Positions 31,706-39,199 of a DNA stretch of 39,199 nucleotides are shown here, piece by piece. How positions within the stretch are numbered: the first letter of the stretch is position 1; every line of letters starts with the position of its first letter. The DNA comes from Clostridia bacterium (GTDB lineage Bacteria; Bacillota; Clostridia; Christensenellales; Aristaeellaceae). The translations under genes were made by a program, and so were the position numbers. The stretch covers positions 1 through 39,199 of the forward strand of contig JAUNQH010000017.1 of assembly GCA_030536295.1 (NCBI GenBank), read 5' to 3'. The notes beneath the pieces were generated by a model. It saw only the letters and a list, made by a program, of their open reading frames with translations, was not told where the DNA came from and did not search any database.

Positions 31706-32918
31706 TGCCGGCGCCCTCCTTTTCCGTCATTTCAGCCGCGAGAGCCCGCTTTCCGTTCCGCGTCGCGGGGAACATGAGCAGCATCCCGCATACGCATACC
31801 GCGAGACCGATGAGCATCAGCGCCCGTATTCCGCCGGTATCGATGACCCTGCCGCCGATCACCGCGCTGAGCACATTCGCCGCGGTCAGGGTCATGCCGG
31901 CATAGGTCTGCCCCTTGGCGCGATCCGCCTCCGGAACGGTATCATTCACATAATAGACGATCGCCACGCACATGATGCCCCAGCCGAACATCTGGCAGGC
32001 CTGCGCGGCATAGAAGCCGCCCGCCGAGGCGGCGAGCAGGGACAGTCCGCTCTTCAGCGCGAAAAACACACCGCTGATCCTGAGCAGCGTACGGATGCTG
32101 AAGCGCTTTCTCAATACAGAGAATCCGGCAACGGTGACCATCTCACACACGGCGGCGATCGCGGTGGCGGTGCCCATCTCCGCGCTGCCGGCGCCCAGCG
32201 CGTTCATGATCTGCAGCGTGAAGGTGTTCAGCACGGCATGGCCGAAGTAGATCATCGTCATCGCCGGCAACAGGAGCATAAACAGCGGATACCGCTTCAA
32301 AAACTCCACCGGACCCGAAGCCGCCGGCTGAGCCGTGTCCGCTCCCTCCGCGGCGGACTTCCCGACGCGGCATGTGCCGGACAGAATGACAACGGCGGCC
32401 GCGAAAGCCGCGACAAGCACCGGGATCACAGCCGGCGGGAATTTCACCGTAAGCACGCCGATGCCGGCCGCGGCCGCGGCATACCCGGCGGAGCCGACGG
32501 CTCTGGCAATATTGAAGTTCAGCCGGTTCCCGCGCGCCATGAGATCCACGCCGAACACGTTCATCAGGCTCTGGGTCAGCTGCACCGTCATGATCATCAG
32601 GCCGTAAAGGATCCCGGAAACAAGCGTGCCGATGTCCGGAAACAGGACCAGCGCCAGCGCGTCGGCGATCAGGAACACAAAAAGAAAAGCCAGCAGACCC
32701 GGGCTCGTAACGGCGCGGAAACGGTCCATCAGCGCGCCGGTCACCGGCTGCAGCAGTGCCGCGGCGGTCCCGGACACCGCGATGATCATCCCGATCTCCG
32801 TATTGGTCATTCCCCTGCCCAGCAGATAAAAGCTGGAAAAAGCAACAACTCCGGCAAAGCAGGTCCAGAAACAGAACTGGATCGCCGCAAACCGCACGGT
32901 CATATCTTTTGCCTTCAT
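31698..32918 (-). CDS. MFS transporter
   Basis: This 406-residue protein has about twelve hydrophobic helices, with the MFS loop signature ALMDRFRAVTSP between helices 2 and 3. It resembles the MFS_1-like (LacY-type) group. GGGGGGTGATC precedes the ATG at 32918. Its 3' end overlaps the MATE start, so the two exporters or importers are made together. No promoter was clear in the 277 bases upstream. Confidence 0.9.
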   Translation of the reverse strand: MKAKDMTVRFAAIQFCFWTCFAGVVAFSSFYLLGRGMTNTEIGMIIAVSGTAAALLQPVTGALMDRFRAVTSPGLLAFLFVFLIADALALVLFPDIGTLVSGILYGLMIMTVQLTQSLMNVFGVDLMARGNRLNFNIARAVGSAGYAAAAAGIGVLTVKFPPAVIPVLVAAFAAAVVILSGTCRVGKSAAEGADTAQPAASGPVEFLKRYPLFMLLLPAMTMIYFGHAVLNTFTLQIMNALGAGSAEMGTATAIAAVCEMVTVAGFSVLRKRFSIRTLLRISGVFFALKSGLSLLAASAGGFYAAQACQMFGWGIMCVAIVYYVNDTVPEADRAKGQTYAGMTLTAANVLSAVIGGRVIDTGGIRALMLIGLAVCVCGMLLMFPATRNGKRALAAEMTEKEGAGNG

Positions 32919-33088
32919 TTCCGATCACCCCCCGACGCTTCCGGTTTCCCGGCTGCTCATCATACCCGTTTCCGGACCGTATTTCAAGAGCGCGGCAGGC
33001 GGATTTTGGGAAAGGCGCGAAAAAAAGGCCGGATACCGCGGGGGAGCCGGCGAAAACGTCATCCGCGAAGGGCATAAACGCCGGAGCG

Positions 33089-33117
33089 TTGATAAAAACA
33101 GCTCCATATGGTATTAT
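33089..33117 (+). promoter_or_regulatory. Promoter of the 21-residue-repeat gene
   Basis: TTGATA (33089-33094) and TATTAT (33112-33117) are 17 bp apart, about 79 bp before ATG 33196. Confidence 0.78.
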
Positions 33118-33195
33118 TCTTAAAGAGGCAGATCGCTGAAAAGTATGAAACCGACCGACCGCGGAACCGCGCGGTTCCATGCAAAGGAGCAGCAT

Positions 33196-33561
33196 ATGGC
33201 AAAGAAGATCCACAGTGTTGAAGGGCTTTTCGGTACCGTGAACCATTATGACGAGAACGGAAACTACATCGGATATTCACAGGAGGGGCTGTTCGGCGGA
33301 ATAAACCACTATAACAGTGACGGCAGCTACGCCGGCTCCTCCAGCGAGGGGCTCTTCGGCGGACAAAACCACTATGACAGTCACGGAAATTACGCCGGAT
33401 CATCGTCAGAAGGACTGTTCGGCGGCGAGAATCACTATGACAGCCGCGGCAATTATGCCGGATCCTCCTATGACGGGCTGTTCGGCACCCATACCACACT
33501 GAATGACGATTCATCCGATCTTTTCGGTTCCGGTGACGACTCCGACCCGTTTGATTTCTGA
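33196..33561 (+). CDS. 21-residue tandem-repeat protein
   Basis: This 121-residue protein consists almost wholly of four 21-residue repeats of the type GLFGGxNHYDSxGNYAGSSS plus one residue, then a partial fifth (GLFGTHTTLND) and an acidic tail DSDPFDF. There is no signal peptide. Each unit alternates short strands and turns, so a small beta-solenoid or beta-propeller-like fold is plausible. Aromatic and His residues recur at fixed positions. CAAAGGAGCAGC precedes ATG 33196. I cannot name the family. A terminator follows. Confidence 0.8.
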   Translation: MAKKIHSVEGLFGTVNHYDENGNYIGYSQEGLFGGINHYNSDGSYAGSSSEGLFGGQNHYDSHGNYAGSSSEGLFGGENHYDSRGNYAGSSYDGLFGTHTTLNDDSSDLFGSGDDSDPFDF

Positions 33562-33578
33562 CCCCTCCCGCGGAAACG

Positions 33579-33616
33579 AAAAAACCGGCATGCGGTTCAG
33601 CATGGCCGGTTTTTTC
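33579..33616. terminator. Bidirectional intrinsic terminator
   Basis: AAAAAACCGG near 33579-33588 pairs with CCGGTTTTTT at 33607-33616. The hairpin serves both the repeat-protein gene and the converging SH3-like gene. Confidence 0.88.
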
Positions 33617-33644
33617 GCGGAAACAATGACGTGACGGACCCGGA

Positions 33645-34199
33645 TCAGTACATCGGGATGAAGCCGCGGGCCGTCTGGCCGTAATAGCTGAACTCAATGT
33701 AGTACTGATCATAGCCGTTGTAATCATAATAGGCGAGGACATAATACTCATCGCCGGGATAGAGCGTCGCGAAGATCGAGCTCCTGTCATTGGCGGACAG
33801 GTTATTGTCCGACACTTCGATCGTTTCTTTGGCGACCTGGCGGATGTATGTGAAATGGGGCGTCATCTCAGTCTTCACATCATGGACGTATTTGGACGGG
33901 ATCCAGCCTACACGCCAGCTGCCGTTGTTGGTCTCATAGCGCACAAACAGCCATCCGCGTTCAAAGCCGCCGATATCGATATAAGAATCCGTGGCGCAGG
34001 ATGCCTTGCCGTTCGCCGCGCGGTACGCGTCACTGTAGGGCGCGGAATAGACCGGGCAGTTACCGAGACCGATGCCGTATTTGCGGTGCTCAAACTTGAA
34101 GGGCGTCAGCTCTGATTTGGAAGGACCGCTGACCGCGAGCGCGGAGACCGCGATACAGACAATCACAGCCGCGAGAACGAACGCGATGACTTTTTTCAT
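33645..34199 (-). CDS. Secreted SH3-like protein, paralogue 2
   Basis: This 184-residue protein has the same signal peptide type, length and motifs as the 26169-26723 protein (LGNCPVYSAPYSDAYR, GSWRVGWIP, final RGFIPMY). It differs mainly in charged positions. A signal peptide (MKKVIAFVLAAVIVCIAVSA) directs export. AAAGGCGGGG lies before ATG 34199. Its promoter differs from that of the paralogue, so the two are probably expressed under different conditions. Confidence 0.78.
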   Translation of the reverse strand: MKKVIAFVLAAVIVCIAVSALAVSGPSKSELTPFKFEHRKYGIGLGNCPVYSAPYSDAYRAANGKASCATDSYIDIGGFERGWLFVRYETNNGSWRVGWIPSKYVHDVKTEMTPHFTYIRQVAKETIEVSDNNLSANDRSSIFATLYPGDEYYVLAYYDYNGYDQYYIEFSYYGQTARGFIPMY

Positions 34200-34249
34200 A
34201 AACAACACCCCGCCTTTAACAAAATTTGTATACCGATCCTTATACCTAT

Positions 34250-34278
34250 GATTTATCACAATCATGAAACGGTGTCAA
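34250..34278 (-). promoter_or_regulatory. Promoter of the second SH3-like gene
   Basis: On the minus strand TTGACA (34278-34273) and TAAATC (34255-34250) are 17 bp apart. The conserved block of the other paralogue is absent. Confidence 0.65.
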
Positions 34279-34306
34279 GCACCCGCGCCGATTTTACGCA
34301 GGCGTT

Positions 34307-35596
34307 TTACGGGCAGTTGTATCTGGTGTTTTTGCCTTTGCCCGCCGTGACGATAATGCCGGCATCCAGCTGATCGCGGATGATGCGGACCGCCGTGGCG
34401 GTCCCGACATCCAGCAGTTCCTCTATATCATGCCGCGCGGCGCTGCCGTGTTCCCGTATATACTCAACGATCTTCGCGCCTCTTTCATCAACAGGCTGAC
34501 CGGCAGCCGGCACAGCGCCGTTCGGCGTACGCTTCGGCAGCACGACCCTGAACGCGTTCGCCGATGCCGTGAACGACGGCCTGCGCGCGTCATTTTCATA
34601 CACCGTCTGTATTTTCCGCATGCCCGTACCGTAAGTCTCGATCAGCTTCAGCCGGGTGAACACATTCGCCAGCTTCCGGTTGCGGCATACGGAAAGACCG
34701 AGCAGCACATCGTCCAGCGTCATGCCGTGCGCAAGACCGCCTGCCGAAACAAACTCGACACGGTCGGAAAAGACGCTGATCAGCGTGCCCGCGGGAATGG
34801 CGTAATCCCGGTGCACAACGGCATTCAGCAGGGACTCCCGCAGCGCCGGCACGGGATAATCCTTCCGGTCCATTCTGCGCAGCCCGTCAAAGGAAGCGTG
34901 ATTATGGTCACGCTGCTCGAGATATTCATACGCGTCATTGATCTGCTTCAGCAGCGAACCGCCGAATTCCCTGCGGTCCTGGAATTCCTGCTGGTCATTG
35001 CCGGTGAACGTGGCCGCCTTGATGACGAAAGGACACTGGTCGGACAGCAGCAGACCGAGGTTGGTATACAGACCGTCCGCGCCGGTCAGCCCGAGCTCGC
35101 GCATAAGCGCGGCGTCCGGCACCGTATCCAGCGCCATGAAGGCTTTCTCCGCTTCCGTAAAGGTCAGGTCCTGCCGGATCGAACGCGCGTCCTCATAATT
35201 CCCGCTTTTCTCATCCGCGGTCTCCGTCTTCGCGGCGGGCGCGGCAAACGCGGCAGGGGACCCTTGAGCGCTGACCGGGCACGCCTTCTTTTCCGCAATA
35301 CGGTATGGCTTTTCAGTCCCTTCCCGCACGGAGACAGCGGCAATGCGCTTTCCGCCCGCGGTCAGCACGGCGCAGCGCAGCAGCGGTATGATATCCGGTG
35401 TCACCGAGCCCCGCGCGGCCGCGGCGACCTTTCCGATCACCGCCGCGCCGTCATCAATGCCTTCAACGGTCCCATTATCGCCAATGCCAATAAAGATCCT
35501 GCCGCCGGAGCGGTTGGCCATGGCAATGATATCCTTTATCACTTCATCCGTGTATTCACGCTTCAATTCAACAGTATCACTCTTCAAAAACTGCAT
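34307..35596 (-). CDS. AlbA_2-domain (DUF4062/COG2865-type) ATP-binding transcriptional regulator
   Basis: This 429-residue protein opens with an AlbA_2 (Schlafen-like) domain, seen as ELKREYTDEVIKDIIAMAN and GGRIFIGIGDNGTVEGID. A GHKL-like ATP-binding region follows (ESLLNAVVHRDYAI, then TYGTGMRKI). It ends in a winged-helix (GAKIVEYIREHGSAARHDIE). Such proteins act as regulators or in nucleic-acid defence, and their ligands are mostly unknown. The linker at residues 110-135 is low-complexity and Ala-rich. Its promoter carries a 9-bp iteron array, which suggests autoregulation. Confidence 0.85.
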   Translation of the reverse strand: MQFLKSDTVELKREYTDEVIKDIIAMANRSGGRIFIGIGDNGTVEGIDDGAAVIGKVAAAARGSVTPDIIPLLRCAVLTAGGKRIAAVSVREGTEKPYRIAEKKACPVSAQGSPAAFAAPAAKTETADEKSGNYEDARSIRQDLTFTEAEKAFMALDTVPDAALMRELGLTGADGLYTNLGLLLSDQCPFVIKAATFTGNDQQEFQDRREFGGSLLKQINDAYEYLEQRDHNHASFDGLRRMDRKDYPVPALRESLLNAVVHRDYAIPAGTLISVFSDRVEFVSAGGLAHGMTLDDVLLGLSVCRNRKLANVFTRLKLIETYGTGMRKIQTVYENDARRPSFTASANAFRVVLPKRTPNGAVPAAGQPVDERGAKIVEYIREHGSAARHDIEELLDVGTATAVRIIRDQLDAGIIVTAGKGKNTRYNCP

Positions 35597-35622
35597 TGCT
35601 TACGTTCCTCTCTGCCGGGTTC

Positions 35623-35696
35623 TGATCACGATCTGATCATTCTGATCATTATGATCGTTATGATCACATACTATTCATTCTGATCATTTCCGTCAA
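35623..35696 (-). promoter_or_regulatory. AlbA_2 gene promoter with TGATCA iterons
   Basis: On the minus strand TTGACG (35696-35691) and TAGTAT (35673-35668) are 17 bp apart. TGATCA or TGATCG lies at 35623, 35634, 35643, 35652, 35661 and 35681. The four from 35634 to 35661 form exact 9-bp tandem units across the transcription start. Confidence 0.78.
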
Positions 35697-35782
35697 GAGA
35701 AAAAAACGGAACACCGAAAAAACAAACACGCGCGATACCCATGTTCGCGTGTATCGACGGACATCCGGCCGCGGAGACCGTT

Positions 35783-35811
35783 TTGACACATACCTTCAGC
35801 CATGATATATT
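35783..35811 (+). promoter_or_regulatory. Promoter of the C1 peptidase gene
   Basis: TTGACA (35783-35788) and TATATT (35806-35811) are 17 bp apart, about 40 bp before ATG 35850. Confidence 0.83.
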
Positions 35812-35849
35812 ATCTTGTCACAAAACCGGAAAGTGAGGATGACCCCATC

Positions 35850-37061
35850 ATGAAAAAAACGATCACGCTCATACTTGCCGCACTGCTTGTTTTCGCGTGC
35901 GCGGCTATCATGCCTGCCGCGGCTGAACCGAAGCATGAGAATTATCTGCACGGCGAGGAAGGGTACTATAACATCGCCGATGAACTGCCGGACTTCAGGA
36001 TGAGATCCCAGGACGCGGGCGACTGCTGGATCTATTCCGCCTGCGCGGGCATGGAAACAACGTTCGCGCGCAGATCCGGAACCTATATCACGCTTGATCC
36101 GTCATCCATCCTGAACGCCGTTTACGCGAAACAAGGCACAAAAGAGGACGGCTTCCTGCTCAAGCTTTGGGCAAGCGCGCGCAATATAGGCGGCTGGCAG
36201 TGGATCGTGACCGAAAGCCTGTCCAACGGCTTCGGCGATCATCTGGTGATCGACAGCACCGTGATCATTGACAACAAGGACCGTGATGAGATCAAACGGA
36301 TCATCCGCGAGCGCGGCGGCATCTCGGCCGATGTGCTGGACAATGACGCGAAACAGGGATACTTTGACGGATACTATACCATGAACGATACCAAAGGCAC
36401 ATGGTTCGATCACGCTGTCACCATCCTCGGATGGGATGACCATTTTCCGAAGGATTACTTCAGGGAGCCCGCCGAAGAAGACGGCGCCTGGATCTGCTAC
36501 AACAGCAACGCGACCCTCACCGGGTACTACTACATCTCCTACTGCACACCCATCAATAACCTGATCAGTCAGTCCATGACAGACAGATATACGGCCGTGG
36601 GATCCTATGACGCGGGCAATGAACAGGACAGATATATCCGTACCGGGGATCAGACCACGACAGCGAATGTATTCAGCCGCGCCGGTACGCTTGCAGCAGT
36701 CGGCACATACAACGATTTTGACAGCCAGGAGATCACGATCAGCGTATATGACAGCACCTTCACGAACATCCTGTATACACAGGAAGCTGTGCTGGACTAC
36801 CACGGCTATCACACCGTTGAACTGAACACACCTGTCACGGTCGACGGATGCGCCGTCGCGGTCACCTATTCCAAAGGCGCGCCCGTGGAAGGCGAGACCA
36901 TCGACTATGACCCCGTTGTCTACACCACGGTATCCCAAAGCGGACAGTCCTATGTGCTGATTGATACCTGGCGCGATCTGACCGATGAAAGCGTCAAAGC
37001 GGAACTCGGCATCGACTTTGTTCCCAATAACTGCTGCATCAAAGCGCTTTATACCGAATAA
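35850..37061 (+). CDS. Secreted C1 (papain-family) cysteine protease with lectin-like domain
   Basis: This 403-residue exported protein has a signal peptide (KKTITLILAALLVFACAA, cleavage near AAA). The papain active site is Gln54 and Cys59 in SQDAGDCW, His188 in FDHAVTILGWDD, and Asn in CYNSNAT around 218-220. The C-terminal 150 residues are a beta-rich lectin-like domain, as in bacterial C1 proteases that degrade surface or host proteins. GAGGATG lies before ATG 35850; upstream in-frame codons overlap the promoter. Repeat copy C begins right after the stop codon. Confidence 0.88.
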   Translation: MKKTITLILAALLVFACAAIMPAAAEPKHENYLHGEEGYYNIADELPDFRMRSQDAGDCWIYSACAGMETTFARRSGTYITLDPSSILNAVYAKQGTKEDGFLLKLWASARNIGGWQWIVTESLSNGFGDHLVIDSTVIIDNKDRDEIKRIIRERGGISADVLDNDAKQGYFDGYYTMNDTKGTWFDHAVTILGWDDHFPKDYFREPAEEDGAWICYNSNATLTGYYYISYCTPINNLISQSMTDRYTAVGSYDAGNEQDRYIRTGDQTTTANVFSRAGTLAAVGTYNDFDSQEITISVYDSTFTNILYTQEAVLDYHGYHTVELNTPVTVDGCAVAVTYSKGAPVEGETIDYDPVVYTTVSQSGQSYVLIDTWRDLTDESVKAELGIDFVPNNCCIKALYTE

Positions 37062-37160
37062 CACACGCGCCTGCGGATGCGACCCGGGGTCTTTGCGATC
37101 GCCCCCGGGACCCTTCGCAGCATCCCTTTACCACAGAATAACTTTCCGTGAGGAGCCCTT
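37062..37160 (-). repeat. GATCGCAAA-loop repeat, copy C
   Basis: Read on the minus strand it begins GGGCTCCTCACGGAAAGTTA, continues GATGCTGCGAAGGG and forms CCCGGGGGC-GATCGCAAA-GACCCCGGG (37109-37083), then TCGCATCCGCAGGCGCG. The stem is different from copies A and B, but 8 of 9 positions pair and the 9-base loop is unchanged. Confidence 0.85.
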
Positions 37161-37185
37161 TTTCACAGCATTCTGAACGAAAGCA

Positions 37186-38280
37186 TCACCAGACGGAAAA
37201 GAACCATCCGGCAAGCGGGGAGAGAACGATCATCACCACGGAAAAGGTAAAACTGTCCATGGAGATCAGCGTGGCGCGGCGGTCGGATGGGAACATATCC
37301 TGAAGGCGCGTATTCGTGCGCACCTGCAGCGCGTCATCGGCCAGCGCGGCAATAAAGCCGCCTGCCGTCATCAGCGCGGCGATGCCCGTATGCTCCAGCA
37401 GCACGCCGCAGAGAACACCCGCGGCAGCCGCAGCGAAGATCGCGCGGTATGAGACCTTTTTCAGCTTCAGGATGCCGCGCGCGCCGATGATACCGCCCAA
37501 CTGCATCAGAAACAAAGCAGGACCCAGCATTTTTTCGCCGATGCCAGCATCGGTCAGTCGCGCCTGCAGGAAAAAGACCAGCAGCACATCCACCGCGCCT
37601 ACAAGCGCGTTGCACAGCATCAGCCTGAAGGCGCTCTTTTCCTTCAGCATAAATCGGGCACTGCCGCGGATACAGTCCGCAAGCTGTTTTGAGATCGGCG
37701 CCGCCTGCTTATCGACAGCGTCATCGGCACGGATCTCCTTCAGCGTAAGAAGGATCACGGTCTGGACCGCGCAGCTCGCGATCCCGGCCGCATATGCGAT
37801 CCGGAAGCCCAGGATCAGCGCCAGGCCGGCACACAGCGTGGATATCCCCTCACAAAGCCGGTAAATGATCATCTGAGCGGATTCATACCGGTCATACCGC
37901 TTCTCCTGTCCGGCCGCTTTCATGGAATCATACGCCAGGGCGGAATCCGAGCCGGAACAGAAGCTGTCAGCCGCGGCGTGCGCCGCGATGGAAAGGCACA
38001 CCGTCAGTAATGATCCGGAAAAGATCATGATCAGATTCGCGGCGATCCTGATCAGCGTGCTGAGCACAAGCGTTTTTTTGCGGCCCAGCACGTCCGCCAG
38101 CACCCCCGAAGGAAGTTCCAGCAGCAGCTTGGCGATATGGTAGCTTGTTTCGGCCAGACCGATCTCTACCAATGAAAAACCTCTCGCGGCGAGGATCGCG
38201 ACCCAGGCGCCTGTGAGGGAAAGATTACCGAGCACGGAAACCGTGTAAAGCTTGTAAAGCTGTTTTTTCAGATCAGACAT
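37186..38280 (-). CDS. MFS transporter under apparent attenuation control
   Basis: This 364-residue membrane protein has the MFS signature VLADVLGRKKTLVLS between helices 2 and 3, and about eleven hydrophobic helices. It is rather short for the family, ending directly after a membrane segment (SPLAGWFFSVW). It resembles drug exporters of Clostridia in general layout. AAGGAG 8 bases before the ATG is the right arm of a terminator-like hairpin, and a 27-codon leader frame precedes it. Expression is therefore probably switched by ribosome stalling, most simply in response to an antibiotic, which would make this an exporter of it. Confidence 0.88.
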   Translation of the reverse strand: MSDLKKQLYKLYTVSVLGNLSLTGAWVAILAARGFSLVEIGLAETSYHIAKLLLELPSGVLADVLGRKKTLVLSTLIRIAANLIMIFSGSLLTVCLSIAAHAAADSFCSGSDSALAYDSMKAAGQEKRYDRYESAQMIIYRLCEGISTLCAGLALILGFRIAYAAGIASCAVQTVILLTLKEIRADDAVDKQAAPISKQLADCIRGSARFMLKEKSAFRLMLCNALVGAVDVLLVFFLQARLTDAGIGEKMLGPALFLMQLGGIIGARGILKLKKVSYRAIFAAAAAGVLCGVLLEHTGIAALMTAGGFIAALADDALQVRTNTRLQDMFPSDRRATLISMDSFTFSVVMIVLSPLAGWFFSVW

Positions 38281-38283
38281 AAT

Positions 38284-38316
38284 AAAAACTCCTTAACATT
38301 TTATTCTGTCAAGGAG
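38284..38316 (-). terminator. Attenuator hairpin that also covers the ribosome site
   Basis: On the minus strand CTCCTTGACA (38316-38307), 8 loop bases and TGTTAAGGAG (38298-38289) make a 10-bp stem with one wobble, followed by TTTTT (38288-38284). The right arm contains the AAGGAG of the MFS gene. Confidence 0.8.
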
Positions 38317-38354
38317 AAGAAAACGCTGTCAGCCGCCGGCCGTTACCGCCGGAA

Positions 38355-38438
38355 TCAGGGCCAAAAGGGCGCACTTCTCCCGTAACGGCAAACAACAGAA
38401 CCTTTTTCGAGCCTCAGGTTCACTGTTTTCCAGAACAT
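38355..38438 (-). CDS. 27-residue leader peptide
   Basis: This short frame reads MFWKTVNLRLEKG, then SVVCRYGRSAPFWP and stop. GGAGGGAGGG stands 8 bases before its ATG, an unusually good ribosome site for such a small frame. It lies between a consensus promoter and the attenuator. Codons 18-22 (Arg-Tyr-Gly-Arg-Ser) contain the bases that can pair with the attenuator. No similarity to a known leader is claimed. Confidence 0.72.
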   Translation of the reverse strand: MFWKTVNLRLEKGSVVCRYGRSAPFWP

Positions 38439-38471
38439 AAAGGCGCCCTCCCTCCGTGATAAGATGGCTTC

Positions 38472-38500
38472 ATTATATAAAATAAGCCCCGCGATGTCAA
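38472..38500 (-). promoter_or_regulatory. Perfect consensus promoter of the leader-MFS unit
   Basis: On the minus strand TTGACA (38500-38495) and TATAAT (38477-38472) are 17 bp apart, exact at all twelve positions. Such a strong promoter is usual where control is exerted later, by attenuation. Confidence 0.92.
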
Positions 38501-38615
38501 CGTTTTCACCGGCGCGTGAAATATACACCGCGATATACCGGCCCGTGATCGCGTCCTGAATTTTTCATTTCCGCCCGTAAACGGACCAATGATCTCATAT
38601 GATGATTCCATTGTA

Positions 38616-38624
38616 TGTTATAAT
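38616..38624 (+). promoter_or_regulatory. Extended -10 promoter of the cysteine-rich gene
   Basis: TGTTATAAT contains a TG extension and a perfect TATAAT (38619-38624). No good -35 box is seen 17 bp upstream. It is about 98 bp before ATG 38722. Confidence 0.6.
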
Positions 38625-38721
38625 GTGATATCATCTTGATACAGGACCGGGACAGCGGCGCGGAAGCGTCACTGTCCGAATCGGCAGAACATCGCACTAT
38701 CGGCCGGAAGGAATATGTGAT

Positions 38722-39150
38722 ATGAAGATCAGAACATCAGGGATCATTTTGCTGACACTGTGTATACTCATCGCGGCCTTGCCGGCACTCGGTGAGGACT
38801 TCCCCTACGGGCTCGGCGCGCTGCCGGAACAGCCGTGCACGGAACATGTGTATGTGCTGCACGGCGAACAGCTCATGTGTGAAAGATGCGGGGCCGTCAG
38901 CGAGCATGTGCATAAGAGCGATCATGTGCAGGGCTTCAGGGCTTTTGATGAAGCGACCCATGTTGAAGTGCACATCTGTCTCATATGCGGCAAGGAATAC
39001 CTGCGCGCGAACAAGGAACCGCACAATTACAATACGGATAACATGAGATGCATCAACTGCGGCTACCTGGCGGACGGATGTGAACACGCGTATACGGAAT
39101 TCACAGCCGACACTTCTCTCAGCACTGCCGGATCGCATGTGCTGAGTTAG
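38722..39150 (+). CDS. Secreted cysteine- and histidine-rich protein
   Basis: This 142-residue protein has a signal peptide (RTSGIILLTLCILIAALPAL, cleavage near ALG) followed by zinc-ribbon-like pairs: MCERCGAVSEHVH, HICLICGKEY and MRCINCGYLADGCEH. Many His residues stand between the Cys pairs, so metal binding outside the cell is likely. GGAAGGAATATGTG precedes the ATG. It ends close to the window edge but has its own stop codon. I cannot name a function. Confidence 0.72.
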   Translation: MKIRTSGIILLTLCILIAALPALGEDFPYGLGALPEQPCTEHVYVLHGEQLMCERCGAVSEHVHKSDHVQGFRAFDEATHVEVHICLICGKEYLRANKEPHNYNTDNMRCINCGYLADGCEHAYTEFTADTSLSTAGSHVLS

Positions 39151-39199
39151 TGTAAAGTATTTCTGGGAGAATTGAATTACTGCGGAAAGGAGGAAGCGT

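Noticed and set aside
33196-33561. DNA repeats considered as a CRISPR or minisatellite
   Set aside because: The 63-bp period keeps one reading frame and encodes a regular 21-residue protein repeat with promoter, ribosome site and terminator.

Overview
The window looks like chromosomal DNA of a GC-rich Gram-positive anaerobe, most likely an uncultured gut or rumen member of the Clostridia. This is an inference. It rests on GGAGG-type ribosome sites, TTGACA-17-TATAAT promoters, an LplB/YtcP-type sugar transporter without its own ATPase, many small secreted proteins, and AAA/PD-(D/E)XK and AlbA_2-type proteins. I see no rRNA, tRNA, CRISPR array or phage structural gene.

Bases 1-5,500 are an unstable accessory region. 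A REP-associated tyrosine transposase lies between copies of its palindrome. It is followed by an AbiE toxin-antitoxin pair, a BrnT/BrnA pair, and a second, nucleotide-identical copy of the AbiE antitoxin that has lost its toxin and its promoter. Then come a small secreted protein and an XRE-type regulator. The same palindrome sits at the junction of a perfect 95-bp duplication at 5327-5542.

Bases 5,505-20,588 form one long minus-strand operon. In transcription order it encodes a LacI regulator, two ABC sugar permeases, a lipoprotein solute-binding protein, a HAD phosphatase, an ADP-ribosylglycohydrolase-family enzyme, a PhnP-like metallohydrolase, a large two-part ADP-ribosylglycohydrolase, an exported esterase, an AtuA/DUF4387 pair, a second large ADP-ribosylglycohydrolase and a ribokinase-like sugar kinase. 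I read it as a catabolic system: an acylated glycoside is trimmed outside the cell, imported, cleaved by DraG-fold enzymes and phosphorylated. The set is unusual because it has three DraG-fold proteins and no recognisable classical glycoside hydrolase.

Bases 20,589-28,037 carry mostly secreted or membrane proteins: an amphipathic-helix protein, a transglutaminase-like protein with a leucine-rich tail, a rhomboid protease, a peptidoglycan-binding-like protein, an SH3-like protein and a hypothetical protein. Three of these genes share one conserved promoter block.

Bases 28,358-39,150 hold a HTH/AAA/PD-(D/E)XK fusion protein with phased upstream repeats, an MFS-MATE transporter pair, a 21-residue-repeat protein, a second SH3-like paralogue, an AlbA_2 regulator with a 9-bp iteron array, a C1 cysteine protease, an MFS transporter behind an apparent leader-peptide attenuator, and a cysteine-rich secreted protein.

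Three families of dispersed palindromic repeats run through the intergenic spaces. In two of them the stems differ by compensatory changes while the loops stay alike. The strongest candidates for something undescribed are the DraG-fold operon, the GATCGCAAA-loop repeat family and the attenuator ahead of the MFS gene.
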